Assembly (NCBI RefSeq): GCF_013363995.1
Contig: NZ_JABWGO010000001.1
Location: 1,123,212 to 1,187,211, forward strand
Direction of reading: 5' to 3'
Source of the DNA: Nonomuraea rhodomycinica
GTDB lineage: Bacteria > Actinomycetota > Actinomycetes > Streptosporangiales > Streptosporangiaceae
DNA length: 64,000 bases
The position numbers were made by a program, and so were the translations under genes. Under the pieces are notes generated by a model. It had not been told where the DNA came from. It did not search any database and saw only the letters and a program-made list of their open reading frames with translations. Of this stretch, positions 53,601 to 61,896 are shown one piece after another (position 1 is the stretch's first letter; every line of letters begins with the position of its first letter).

Positions 53601-54248
53601 CGACAGCGGCTCCTGCCCCGGGATCGGGTCGCGGCCCAGTGCGGCGAAGAGGACGACCAGTGCCCAGGCCCACATGTCGGCGGCCGCCGCGACCCCGCTC
53701 CCCGCGAAGACCTCCGGCGCCATGTAGTTGGGCGTGCCCATGATCGGACCGGTCGTCGTCAGTGGCCCGACCTCTCGGGCCACCCCGAAGTCGATCACTC
53801 TCGGTCCGTCAGGGCCCAAGATGATGTTGTCCGGCTTGAGGTCGCGATGGACGACGCCCACTTCGTGGATGGCCGTCAGCGCGGTGGCGACACCGATGGC
53901 CAGCCGCCGCAGCGCGTCGCCTCCGTACGGCCCGGCCTCCCCGACCACCTGGCGCAGGGTGGGTCCGGGCACGTACTCGCTGACGATGTACGGCTCGGCG
54001 ACGTCGGTTCTGACCTCGATCACCCGGGCGGTGCAGAACGACGACACCCGCTGGGCGGCTGCCGCCTCCTTGCTCAGCCGGGCGCGCGAGGCGGCGTCGC
54101 TCAACCTGGGCACCTTGACCGCCACCCGCTGGCCGGCCTCGCCGTAGGCCTCGTAGACCACGCCTTGGCCGCCCGCGCCCAGCCGTCCCGCCAGCCAGTA
54201 GCCGCCGAGCCGGTGCGGATCCGAAGGGGTGAGCGGAACAGGCGACAT
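50646..54248 (-). CDS. membrane Ser/Thr protein kinase with WD40-repeat sensor domain
   Basis: 1200 residues from ATG 54248 (no clear ribosome site). Kinase domain, about 14-270: G-loop RLGAGGQGVV, Lys in VAVKVP, catalytic HRDLKPDN (about 134), DFG in VIDFGVAR, and GTPNYMAPEV. Then an acidic linker and a winged-helix-like module (about 300-445; VESLLSVYVAAGLITE, LRHWVADNRAGLHIHRRLS, LDRTLRWAATE) that normally follows the NTPase of STAND/WD40 proteins, one membrane helix (about 452-475, LIAATLVVLLVATLGGLGL), and a long run of WD40 repeats (e.g. VRLWDVPTG, IRLWDADTRQP) outside. It is divergent by 55 bp from an AfsR-like gene, its probable substrate. Confidence 0.9.
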   Translation of the reverse strand: MSPVPLTPSDPHRLGGYWLAGRLGAGGQGVVYEAYGEAGQRVAVKVPRLSDAASRARLSKEAAAAQRVSSFCTARVIEVRTDVAEPYIVSEYVPGPTLRQVVGEAGPYGGDALRRLAIGVATALTAIHEVGVVHRDLKPDNIILGPDGPRVIDFGVAREVGPLTTTGPIMGTPNYMAPEVFAGSGVAAAADMWAWALVVLFAALGRDPIPGQEPLSVVNTVLGFRPDPGVLPEPLGGLVAAATSRNPDERPSARAVLLGLLDVRDDDRLLVEGGSVAAAVRAPLPTEPDLGTIAEELFEELSDGERTVAPDLFLRMVGLTEEDDETIRHVTRDELEATGPVESLLSVYVAAGLITEADSAYTLASPALMQAWPRLRHWVADNRAGLHIHRRLSAAARLWDEHGRKPADLLHGSSLDRTLRWAATERRDITLRALEREFLDVAAKQARRQSKRRGLIAATLVVLLVATLGGLGLAEHLRDVSSRQRDEATARSLLLRAADLRRRDPRLAMRLSVAAWRLSPSIPQSLGGLYDSLSDGGLDSFTDPDVTADTVYATSQDGRTLVSIRAGLARLWDVREHRKVGEFSGVSPTAVMGALSPGGRVLAVQDDRQVRLWDVPTGTAMGDGFASGASRGNTDRLAFDPTGRFLSVPDLSRSRTGAHWWDLATRRQIRAGSGAGVDAVNADGTLGVVFSTGDGRAELWDLKTNRVLPADWLPQKKNVQDAVFGDSGRTLAVTASVPPLPGQGGVAGYKLLLRQVPSGAALKGDGAGPAGKIYAFGYNDRFLAYGGEGSKSLTVRRLTDGQEVVRRELGAPIDQVRFDEPDHVMRIRLTSTVSTMDLRSLQDRPALPGTAGGKALLGPGGRIVALYGAGQVRLWDVAGRRSIGQPIKVDEGALYRPALAFSRDGRKLAIGGMIRTAESPGAHAGVVVVDTSTALPISSVRVASKQADSVAGLAFSPDGTTLAVAPAHWTVDGAMSSPLELWTPASSTVRTVKDVNGSENMAYRPDGKLLVAGSAPEITLVDPLRGARLPRPEGAGSLPSGPYAFSPDGGRVAVSMDGEPLSLWNPDFTGTSGLRFPAVGEGGFYTLVWSPDGRTIATYAAGDRIRLWDADTRQPLGMIFDGHTDVGFESSATLAFSADGRTLFSATPDGVVRAHVLDGERVATAVCDRARGPLSPDEWKRYLHEVEYFNTCEQAAGRSE

Positions 54249-54303
54249 GTGTGAAATTCTGGGTCGTCCGTTGATCTTCCGCTTGCCGTCCGAGGATTTA
54301 GCC

Positions 54304-56958
54304 ATGGAATTTCGGATCATGGGCGCACTGGAGGTGCGTGACGGTACGAGCAACCGTACCCCCACCGCGGCCAAGCATCGGGATCTCCTCGCGGTGCTCG
54401 TGCTCAACGCTCGAAGGCCCATGACGGTGGCGCGGTTGCGGCAGCTGCTGTGGCCGCACGAGGACGGCGAGCGATCCGACTCGCTTGTGCGCGGGTACGT
54501 CGGCCATCTCAGACGACTTCTCGGCAAGGACGTCATCACCACGGTGTCGGGCACGTACACCCTGGCCGTCGATGCCGACCAGGTGGACGTGGAGCGCTTC
54601 AGGCGGCTGGTGGAGCGCGGCGTGACCGGATCCGGTGCTCAGCGCCGCGCGAGCCTGAGCGAGGCGCTTGCCCTGTGGCGGGGGGTGGTGTTCGAGGACG
54701 TCGATCCGGACGGAACCCGCTGGCGTGAGACGGCGCGGCTGCGCGAGGAGTTGGAGGAGCTACGCCTGCTCGCCGTGGAGCGCCGCATCGACCTCGACCT
54801 GGAGGAGGGGCGTCACCGTCAAGTCATCGCCGAGCTGCGGCGGCTGGTCGGGCAGCACCCGTTGTGGCAGCGCTTTCGCGGTCAGTGCATGCTCGCCCTG
54901 TACCGCAGCGGGCGCAGGGTCGAGGCGCTGGAGATGTATCACGGGTTACGTGAGGTGCTCGACGAGGGTCATGCCATAGCCCCCGATCCCGAGCTGCAAC
55001 ACCTCTACCACCGCATGCTCCACGACGATGTCTCGTTGCACGTCTCCGTCGGGCCGCCGGTGCTCGTGCCGCACGACGTCTCCGACTTCACGGGCCGTCA
55101 GGACCTGCTCGGCATCCTGGACGAGGCGATGCTCGACGGGACCAGGATCGTGATCCATGGCCAGGCCGGAGCGGGCAAGTCGGCGCTCGCCGTGCACGCC
55201 GCCTGGCGTCACAAGGAACGCTTCCCCGACGGGATTCTCTACGCCGACCTGCGCGGGGAATCCAGTGCTCCGGCCGCGGTTGCCCAGGACTTCCTGCGCT
55301 GGCTCGGCTGCCCCGCCCAGACGATCCCGGCCGGCGCCGACCAGCGGCAACAGCTGCTGCGCGCCTACACGGCCAACCGGCGGCTGCTCGTGCTTCTCGA
55401 CAACGTCTCGGACGAGGAGCAGGCCCGTCCCCTGCTGACCTCGTGCGCGACGGTCATCACGAGCAGGTCCGCCCTGGGTGGGCTCACCGACGCCACCCGG
55501 CTGCACGTGGGCGTGCTGGACGACGACGCCGGCGTCGATCTGCTCGTCAGGTTGGTGGGCGCCGAGCGGGCGAAGGCCGATCCGCTGGCGACCGAGCGGC
55601 TCGCCCGCTTCTGCGGCGGCCTGCCGATAGCCCTCCGGATCGCCGGATCCCGCCTGGCCGCGCGCCCCAGCTGGACGGTCGACCACCTGGTCCGTCTGCT
55701 GGAGGACGAACACGGGCGCCTCGACCACCTGCACTCCGGCGATCAGACAGTTCGCAGCGTCTACTCGATCGGCTACGAAGGGCTGCCGGAACCGGCCAGG
55801 CGCGCGCTGCGCCTGCTTGCCGCGCACTCCGCGCCCGACCTCGCCGACTGGGTGGCCGAGCTGTTCGGCGCCCAGGCGGAGGCGCTGGTCGAGGCGGGCC
55901 TGTTGGAGACGCACGTGGTCGACGTGGCGGGTCAGCTCCGCTATCGGCTGCACGATCTGACCCGCCTGTACGCGCGGGAGCGGCTGCTTGAAGAGGAAGG
56001 GATCAGGAGGCCTCTCGCGGATCTGCTGGCTGTGGTGACGACCCGGGTGCGCGCATCGCGCTTCCCCCTGGTCTCCGGCGATCCAGCCGTGGCCCTTCCC
56101 TTCGCGACCACGGACATCAGGCAGTCGGTGGAGTGGCTGCTCGCCGAACGCGCCTTCCTGGTACGCCTCGTCGCGGACCTCCACGAGGCCGAACTGTGGG
56201 ACGGCGCCTGGCGGCTCGCGCACCTGCTCACGCCGTTCTTCGAGCGCCACCGGTTCCTCGACGACTGGAACTCGACCGCCGAACTCGCGCTCGATGCCGC
56301 CCGCCGAGCGGGTGACGCCCGAGGCGAGGCGTTGACGCTGCGCGACCAGGGCGACCTGCACCGCGCCGAGCGGCAGTGGGAGCGGGCGCAGGACCGGCTC
56401 AAAGTGGCGCTGGGCATGTTCCTGCGTCAGGGCAGCGCTTCGGACGCCGCTCACACCAGGCGCCGGCTGGGATCGGTCTACCTGGAACAAGGCCGGCTGG
56501 CCGACGCCGAGCGGAGCCTCACCGCCAGCCTCGCCGCGTTCGGCGGCGACGCGCGTGGCTCCGCCGACGCCCGCGGCGCTCTGGGCGCCGTCCTGCGCAG
56601 GGCCGGCCGTCTGGACGAGGCGGCGACCCAGCTGGAGACCGCCGCCGCGCTGCTCGCCGACCTCGGCGACCGGCACAGGCGCGCCGACGCGCTGCTCGAT
56701 CTGGCCGCGGTACGGCTGTCACAACACCGGATCGCCGACGCCAGACAGAGCAGCCAGGAGGCGCGAGGGATCGCGACACGCCTGGGCGACCGCCTGCTGG
56801 ACGCGCGATCACTGATGACGCTGGCCGAGGTCAGCCTGGCCGAGGGCGCCTCCGGTCGGGCGCGTGAGCTCGCCGAGGAGGCACGGAAGATTTTCGACGC
56901 CTTAGGTGACCAGCATGGCCGAGCGCGCGCCGCCCACGTACGCGACCAGACCGAATAG
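54304..56958 (+). CDS. AfsR-like SARP/NB-ARC/TPR transcriptional regulator
   Basis: 884 residues from ATG 54304. An OmpR-type DNA-binding domain (about 1-95: EFRIMGALEVRDG, RPMTVARLRQLLWP, LVRGYVGHLRRLLG) and a BTAD domain (about 100-245, GQCMLALYRSGRRVEALEMY) form the SARP unit. An NB-ARC ATPase follows: Walker A GQAGAGKSA (about 286), Walker B LLVLLDNVSD, VITSRSALGGL, and GLPIALRIAGSRL. The C-terminal 280 residues are TPR-like helices. AfsR of Streptomyces has this order and is activated by Ser/Thr kinases. The divergent kinase gene makes a local kinase-to-AfsR switch likely. Confidence 0.9.
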   Translation: MEFRIMGALEVRDGTSNRTPTAAKHRDLLAVLVLNARRPMTVARLRQLLWPHEDGERSDSLVRGYVGHLRRLLGKDVITTVSGTYTLAVDADQVDVERFRRLVERGVTGSGAQRRASLSEALALWRGVVFEDVDPDGTRWRETARLREELEELRLLAVERRIDLDLEEGRHRQVIAELRRLVGQHPLWQRFRGQCMLALYRSGRRVEALEMYHGLREVLDEGHAIAPDPELQHLYHRMLHDDVSLHVSVGPPVLVPHDVSDFTGRQDLLGILDEAMLDGTRIVIHGQAGAGKSALAVHAAWRHKERFPDGILYADLRGESSAPAAVAQDFLRWLGCPAQTIPAGADQRQQLLRAYTANRRLLVLLDNVSDEEQARPLLTSCATVITSRSALGGLTDATRLHVGVLDDDAGVDLLVRLVGAERAKADPLATERLARFCGGLPIALRIAGSRLAARPSWTVDHLVRLLEDEHGRLDHLHSGDQTVRSVYSIGYEGLPEPARRALRLLAAHSAPDLADWVAELFGAQAEALVEAGLLETHVVDVAGQLRYRLHDLTRLYARERLLEEEGIRRPLADLLAVVTTRVRASRFPLVSGDPAVALPFATTDIRQSVEWLLAERAFLVRLVADLHEAELWDGAWRLAHLLTPFFERHRFLDDWNSTAELALDAARRAGDARGEALTLRDQGDLHRAERQWERAQDRLKVALGMFLRQGSASDAAHTRRRLGSVYLEQGRLADAERSLTASLAAFGGDARGSADARGALGAVLRRAGRLDEAATQLETAAALLADLGDRHRRADALLDLAAVRLSQHRIADARQSSQEARGIATRLGDRLLDARSLMTLAEVSLAEGASGRARELAEEARKIFDALGDQHGRARAAHVRDQTE

Positions 56959-57106
56959 CTCAGAACGAGCGCCACCACAACCGCACGACCGCGGGATGCA
57001 TCAGATCGCGATGGTGCTGCGCGCGTGGATGGCCGGCTTGGCCGAGCGTGAGCAGCCCCTGCCCGTTCTGGACGGCCGTATCGTCAGCGCTCTTGACGTG
57101 CTCGGT

Positions 57107-57547
57107 TCACAGCCCGATGTTGGACTTGGCGCCCATGTAGGAGCCGGCTTCGGGGAATCCGGCCTGGGCGAGCTCGGTGAAGCGGCGGCTGAATCCCAGC
57201 GACGGCAGGTCGCCGATGGGCACGAACCGCACGCCCCGGATCGGTCTGGTGTCCGCGCCCTCGTCGATGGCGCCGAGGCTGCCGCCGGTCCGCGTCGCCT
57301 CGAAGGTGATGTGAACAACGTGGGTGTCGCCGCCCGGCAGGTGGTCGCACAGGTACAGCAGCCGGCCGACGTTCACCTCGACGCCGGTCTCCTCCCGCAT
57401 CTCCCGCGCCAGCGCCGCATTGAGAGGCTCGCCGTGCTCGACCTTCCCGCCGGGCAGGGACCAGGTGCGGCCGGTGTCGGTGTCCTGGTCCAGCAGCAGA
57501 ATGCGATCGTCCTCGATCAGGACGCCGGTGACGCGTACCTTCAGCAC
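57107..57547 (-). CDS. NUDIX hydrolase
   Basis: 146 residues from GTG 57547. The NUDIX box (GX5EX7REUXEEXGU) runs GGKVEHGEPLNAALAREM with REETGV after it and is complete. The LKVRVTGVLIEDDRILLL start and the final block are typical of ADP-ribose or nucleotide-derivative pyrophosphatases. It hydrolyses a nucleoside diphosphate linked to another group, with Mg2+. There is no obvious ribosome site, so the start could be further in. Between it and the AfsR-like gene lie 148 bp without a gene. Confidence 0.88.
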   Translation of the reverse strand: MLKVRVTGVLIEDDRILLLDQDTDTGRTWSLPGGKVEHGEPLNAALAREMREETGVEVNVGRLLYLCDHLPGGDTHVVHITFEATRTGGSLGAIDEGADTRPIRGVRFVPIGDLPSLGFSRRFTELAQAGFPEAGSYMGAKSNIGL

Positions 57548-57601
57548 CCGGGCAACGTACCGCAGCCCGCCGTGGCAGAGCCGGCCATCCGCCCGGCCCG
57601 C

Positions 57602-57910
57602 GTCGTGGTCGCCGCCGGAGGGTCGGGAACGCGGGTCGCCTCCTGGGCGCGCTACCTGCCCAAGGAGTGGCTTCCGGTCGCCCGCCGAGCGCCGAAACTG
57701 GACGGGCACACCGCCTACGGGCGTGCGGTGGGCCATCCGATTGCCGTCGATGCACCACCGCAGGGACTGGAGACCGACTGGGTGCCGTCGACGCCGAACG
57801 CACTCACCGACGTCGAGGAGCTCGCCGCACTGTGCTCCTTCGCCGTCGAGGTCGGCGCCCAGTACGTGCTGATGAACCCGCTCTCGTCGTTCGGCCATCG
57901 ACGTCGTGCA
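57602..57910 (+). pseudogene. nucleotidyltransferase-like remnant plus unidentified fragment
   Basis: The plus strand reads VVVAAGGSGTRVASWARYLP and KEWLPVARR (57602-57690), the GG-x-GTR nucleotide loop and PKE motif of sugar-phosphate nucleotidyltransferases. A deletion then joins it in the same frame to IAVDAPPQGLETDWVPSTPN and VEVGAQYVLMNPLSSFG (to about 57893), a conserved-looking segment I cannot identify. The frame runs on without a natural end. Probably another deletion fusion. Confidence 0.45.
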
Positions 57911-57943
57911 CATCTCGTTCCCGCAAGCGGTCACAAGCCTGTC

Positions 57944-60316
57944 TCAACCGTCCTCCAGCGGCAGCCCGAAGCGGCGCACCCGCTCGGCCTCCGCTGTCCG
58001 TCCTGCTTTCGCCAGGGCGGTGGCCAGCCTTCGGGCGGCGGGCTCGTCCCCCGCGTCGACTCGGGCGCGCAGTTCCTCGAACCGCCCGTGCTTGCCCAGC
58101 AGGTCTGCCAGATGTGCGGCGGCAGCCCAGTCGCCGGCGTCGGCGCGGGCACGCAGTTCCTCCTCCTGTCCGCAGATGGCCAGGAGGCCTGCCAACGGTC
58201 CATGGGCGAGCCAGCGGCCGGCGTCTGCTTGTGCGCGCAGGTGAGCAAGCGCCTCCTCTGCCCGATCCTGCGCGAGCAGCAGACCGGCCAGCTGTGTGGC
58301 AGCGTCCATGTCGTCGGGGTCGGCGGTGCGCAGGACGGTCATGGCCTCTTCGGCGTGCCCCTGCTTGGCCAGCAGCTCGGCCAGCCGCTTGACGGCGTAT
58401 TGGTCGCCAGTGTCGGCGCGGGCGCGGAGTTCTCCTTCCCGTCCCTGCTCGACCAGTAGTTCCATCAGACGTTGGGCGGCGGAACTGTCGCCGGTGTCGG
58501 CGCGGGCACGAAGTTCGGCCTCGCGGCCGTGCGCGGCGAGCAGAGTGGCCAACTGCGCGGCGGCTCCCCCGTCGTCGGGGTCGGCGGTGCGCAGGATGGT
58601 GATGGCCTCTTCCACATGCCCGTGCTCGGCGAGCAGTTCGGCCAGCCGCTCGGCGGCGTGCCGGTCGCCGGCGTCAGCACGGGCTCGGAGTTCTTCTTCC
58701 CGTCCCTGTTCGGCTACCAGGTCAGCGAGTCGGTGAAGGGCGAACCGGTCGCCGGCGTCGGCGCGGGCACGTAGTTGGTCCTCCCGTCCGTATCGGACCA
58801 GAAGGTCGGCCAGATCCTGGGCAGCGTACCGATTACCGGCGTCGGCTTGACTGGTCAAGAGGGCTATCGCCTCTTCCATGCGCCCGTGTTCGGCCAAGAG
58901 GTGGGCCAGCCGGTCGACGGCGGGCAAGTCACCGGTGTGCGGCGACGATGGCAGGACCTGAAGGACGTAGTCGTACAACAGCCGATTGAGGGCCGCCACA
59001 CATGTTCTGACCTGGTCGTCCGGATCGGTCAAGTGGGAAGCGAGAGCGTGCCACGTGGTGGCGGGTACCTTGGCGGTGCGGCGCCGTTCTCCGAGGTGCT
59101 GTTGCAGGTAGTCGGCGAGCTGGTAGCCCACCGGGCGGCCCATCGTCCCCGGAGCAGCGATGGGGGCCAGCACAGCGGCCGCGCCGTGGAGTTCCTGGGT
59201 CAGGTACGCCAGCGACGCCTCGAACCAGTTGGCTGGGGCGTTGCCGCGCTGGCGGGCGTCGCAGTAGCCAGGGGCGGCCTCCCGCAGCAGCTCGGCGCTC
59301 AGTGGCGAGCGTACCCCCAGGCGGGTGGCATCGACGGCCGCGGTCAGCACCGCGGCCGCGTACGGGTCGGCGCCGCGCCAGCGGTCGATCAGCTGCGGGG
59401 CAGCGGCGATGACCTGGAACAGGCCGTAGTCGTCCGACTCCAGTCCCAATGTGATGCGCGCGTCTCCAGCTTCGGCTGCGGTACGGGCGCGTTCGTGCTC
59501 AGCAGGACTCAGCTCGGCGTCGAGGTGGACGACCTCGGCCGGGCCGAGCAGCTCGCGGGCGTCGGCGTGCGGGTCGGGCCGGTCGGGCTTGGGCGGCTGG
59601 GTGTAGGTGGTGTACCGGTCGGGCCACAGAGTGGCGATCAGCACCGCGCGGCGGTGCAACAGGGTGCGGACCGTGGCGGCGGTCAACGGGCGGGAGCCGT
59701 CGAGGTAGCGCTGCAACTCGTCCAGCCACACCACCAGCCGCTCCGGCCCCGCAGCCGCGGCCTGCTCGATGTGGCGGGCGCCGGCCGGATGCAGCAGCCA
59801 CCACTCGGGCAGCAGGTCGCGGATCGCCTCGTAGGCGCAGCGGGTCTTGCCCACCGAGGAGCCGCCCACCAGGACCACCAGGCCGCCCCGCTGTGCGGCC
59901 TGGTCGACCAGCTCTCGCACGCCGCGCGGGCCGTCGTCGACGTCGCGCTGGATGTAGGCCGGCAGGTCCTCGGCGGCGCCCGGGGCATCGATCGGCGCAT
60001 GCACACCCAGGCGTCGCGGATCGGCCTGCGCCACCCTGATCAGCCCGTCGAGATCCGGGTCCGCGGTCAGGGCGCGCCGGCGCGCCTGCCGCCAGGCCGC
60101 CCGGTCCTCGCGCGGTACGCCGCAGGCCCGCAGGAACACCTCCAGCGTCTCCTCGCTGGGCCGGCCCTTGCCGAACATGTCCGTCAGCGTGGCCTTCGGC
60201 AGCCTGTCCGGCCGTGCGGCCCGGTGCAGCTCGGCGTAAGAGCGCCCGCCGGCCATCTCCTTCAACGCGAGCGCGAGTTCGGCCGCCGTGTGCACCTGGC
60301 CCGGATCGGGGGCCAT
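57944..60316 (-). CDS. HTH / P-loop (STAND-like) NTPase / TPR-like repeat protein
   Basis: 790 residues from ATG 60316, with GGAGAGG upstream. N-terminus (about 8-70): an XRE-like HTH (SYAELHRAARPDRLPKATLT, GRPSEETLEVFLRACG). After a conserved RRLGVHAPID linker comes a P-loop domain with Walker A GGSSVGKT (151-158), Walker B VVWLDELQ (Asp199/Glu200) and a sensor-like VLIATLWP. From about 495 to 780 there are ten 28-30-residue helical repeats (RADAGD...RLAELLAEHGR type), two sets of which form an 86-residue super-repeat. It looks like a ligand-gated STAND switch coupled to DNA binding or, alternatively, a defence sensor. The function is unknown. Divergent from a 48-residue membrane protein gene. 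Confidence 0.8.
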   Translation of the reverse strand: MAPDPGQVHTAAELALALKEMAGGRSYAELHRAARPDRLPKATLTDMFGKGRPSEETLEVFLRACGVPREDRAAWRQARRRALTADPDLDGLIRVAQADPRRLGVHAPIDAPGAAEDLPAYIQRDVDDGPRGVRELVDQAAQRGGLVVLVGGSSVGKTRCAYEAIRDLLPEWWLLHPAGARHIEQAAAAGPERLVVWLDELQRYLDGSRPLTAATVRTLLHRRAVLIATLWPDRYTTYTQPPKPDRPDPHADARELLGPAEVVHLDAELSPAEHERARTAAEAGDARITLGLESDDYGLFQVIAAAPQLIDRWRGADPYAAAVLTAAVDATRLGVRSPLSAELLREAAPGYCDARQRGNAPANWFEASLAYLTQELHGAAAVLAPIAAPGTMGRPVGYQLADYLQQHLGERRRTAKVPATTWHALASHLTDPDDQVRTCVAALNRLLYDYVLQVLPSSPHTGDLPAVDRLAHLLAEHGRMEEAIALLTSQADAGNRYAAQDLADLLVRYGREDQLRARADAGDRFALHRLADLVAEQGREEELRARADAGDRHAAERLAELLAEHGHVEEAITILRTADPDDGGAAAQLATLLAAHGREAELRARADTGDSSAAQRLMELLVEQGREGELRARADTGDQYAVKRLAELLAKQGHAEEAMTVLRTADPDDMDAATQLAGLLLAQDRAEEALAHLRAQADAGRWLAHGPLAGLLAICGQEEELRARADAGDWAAAAHLADLLGKHGRFEELRARVDAGDEPAARRLATALAKAGRTAEAERVRRFGLPLEDG

Positions 60317-60544
60317 CGCCTCTCCTTCCCCTGACATGCGCGGCGCGAGGCCGTCCGGCTCCCTCTCCGGACGATGCCGAACGCCTCCCCGCAGACGACC
60401 AGCGCTGCCGACCTTCTGCTGCTCAGCCTCTCTCTCCGATCACAGCGGTGCAGGCGTTTGTCCGGATCGGTACGCATCTGCTGCCGGACCCCCGCCATCC
60501 CCGATCCCCTGAGGCTCCAACGGTCCACAGCGAAGGAGCCCGCC

Positions 60545-60691
60545 ATGCAGGACCTGCCCCACTGGATCCCCCTGGCCGTCAGCGCCCTGAACTTCGCCAC
60601 CGCTCTGGTCGGCTGGGCGGCCGGACGCCGACGCCGGAGCCGCCCGCGGCGCTCCACCAAGCCGGCGGCGAAGAGGCAGTGCCGGCGATGA
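60545..60691 (+). CDS. 48-residue single-helix membrane protein
   Basis: AAGGAG lies six bases before ATG 60545, a strong ribosome site. The peptide has one hydrophobic helix (about residues 6-26, WIPLAVSALNFATALVGWAA) and a very basic tail (GRRRRSRPRRSTKPAAKRQ), so the N-terminus would be outside and the tail in the cytoplasm. It is divergent from the HTH/P-loop gene with 228 bp between starts. Small basic membrane peptides beside STAND-type proteins can be effectors or toxins, but nothing here proves that. Confidence 0.6.
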   Translation: MQDLPHWIPLAVSALNFATALVGWAAGRRRRSRPRRSTKPAAKRQCRR

Positions 60692-60949
60692 TCGGGCGCT
60701 ACGGGAGGTGAGAATCGAGCAGCGGCTTTCGAGGGTCCCGTTTCCGCATGCCGGAGGTTGTACGCAGCCCTCGATGGGTGCTGCCCGAACTACGGCTGGC
60801 GCACATTTCTGCCTGGCTCTCCCGGATTTCCGCCCGCTCGTCCGGCGCCGGCCGGGCCCTGCTGTCCGCCGCCGTTGGGCCGCTTCTGGGGAAGCACCGG
60901 TCCAGGCGGTGCTGTCTGCGGCAATCCCATCGGCGGTACCTGCCGAGCG

Positions 60950-61090
60950 GCGGCCGCGGACAGGTCCAGCAAGCCCCTGGAGAACGTCCACCGGTGAAGG
61001 AGACGTGGCTGTCGGCGAACGTCGCGCCGGTGAAGAAGACGTCGCCGACCGGAGAACTTCGCGCCAGCGAAAGAGACCTCGCCATAGCCG
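60950..61090 (-). pseudogene. pentapeptide-repeat protein remnant
   Basis: Minus-strand frames give EVSFAGAKFSG, then GDVFFTGATFADSHVSFTGG, then TFSRGLLDLS: about eight A(D/N)LXX-type pentapeptides with two frameshifts. The rest of 60692-61434 has no intact gene; it also carries an 8-bp tandem repeat at 61182-61213. Confidence 0.5.
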
Positions 61091-61181
61091 CGTGTGTCGT
61101 CCGGGTACGGCTACCTGCTGCCGCACGACGTCGGCACCCGCAACCCGCTGGCCGGCCTCACACGCCCGCCGGTCGACCGCG

Positions 61182-61213
61182 ACCACGCCACCACGCCACC
61201 ACGCCACCACGCC
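61182..61213 (+). repeat. four tandem copies of ACCACGCC
   Basis: Exact 8-bp unit repeated four times in non-coding, degraded DNA. Slippage at such a tract could explain part of the local decay. Confidence 0.9.
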
Positions 61214-61434
61214 CAGCCTGTCGCGCGCGGAGGCTGACGGCCGACCGGACCCTGGCGCCCGAGATCGGCCGGCGCGCCTCCTGGGAGCGCTTCACCGAGA
61301 CGACCGGCGCGCTGCGCGGCCGCCGCGCGAGGGGAAGGCGGTCTTCGACCTCCAGTGACGCCGGTACCTGGTGCGGTCTCGTCTCGGCCGCTCGGCCAAC
61401 CGCGCCACTACCGCGATACCGCCAGGTGCCGGCC

Positions 61435-61821
61435 CTACGCCTGCTCCTTGTACACCGCCTCGACGTTGTTGCCGTCCGGGTCATCGACGAACGCGCAATA
61501 GGCGCGGTATTCGGGCCAGAGCCGGGGTTCGTGCCGGGACTTGCCGCCTGCCGCCAGCGCGGCCTCGTGGAAGGCGTCGACCGCGGCCCGGTCGCGGGCG
61601 GTGAACGCGATGTGCGCACCGCGTGTCACCGTGGCGTCGCCAACGGGATACAGACCGAAGGAAGGGGTGTCCACCTCCTCTTCCCAGAACTCCGTTCCGC
61701 CGTCAGCCGCCTCTCCGACAACCCCCAGAGGCTTGAGCGCGGCGGTGTAGAAGCGCGTGCTCGCCTCGAGGTCCGCGGCGATGAAGGTCACGTGGTGGAT
61801 GAAGGGCCATCGTTCTGTCAT
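61435..61821 (-). CDS. VOC (glyoxalase/bleomycin-resistance) family protein
   Basis: 128 residues from ATG 61821. FIHHVTFIAADLEASTRFYT is the start of the first beta-alpha-beta-beta-beta unit; YRAYCAFVDDPDGNNVEAVY ends the second and contains the metal Glu, with His near residue 9 as the other ligand. It probably binds a divalent metal and handles or sequesters a small molecule. It overlaps nothing; the integrase pseudogene begins 75 bp away on the other strand. Confidence 0.88.
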   Translation of the reverse strand: MTERWPFIHHVTFIAADLEASTRFYTAALKPLGVVGEAADGGTEFWEEEVDTPSFGLYPVGDATVTRGAHIAFTARDRAAVDAFHEAALAAGGKSRHEPRLWPEYRAYCAFVDDPDGNNVEAVYKEQA

Positions 61822-61896
61822 GACCGCCGAGTCTACGAGAGCCGGCACCGAATCCTGCTGCCAGGCCTCATATAGCTCGCGGAGCATGAATCTGCC

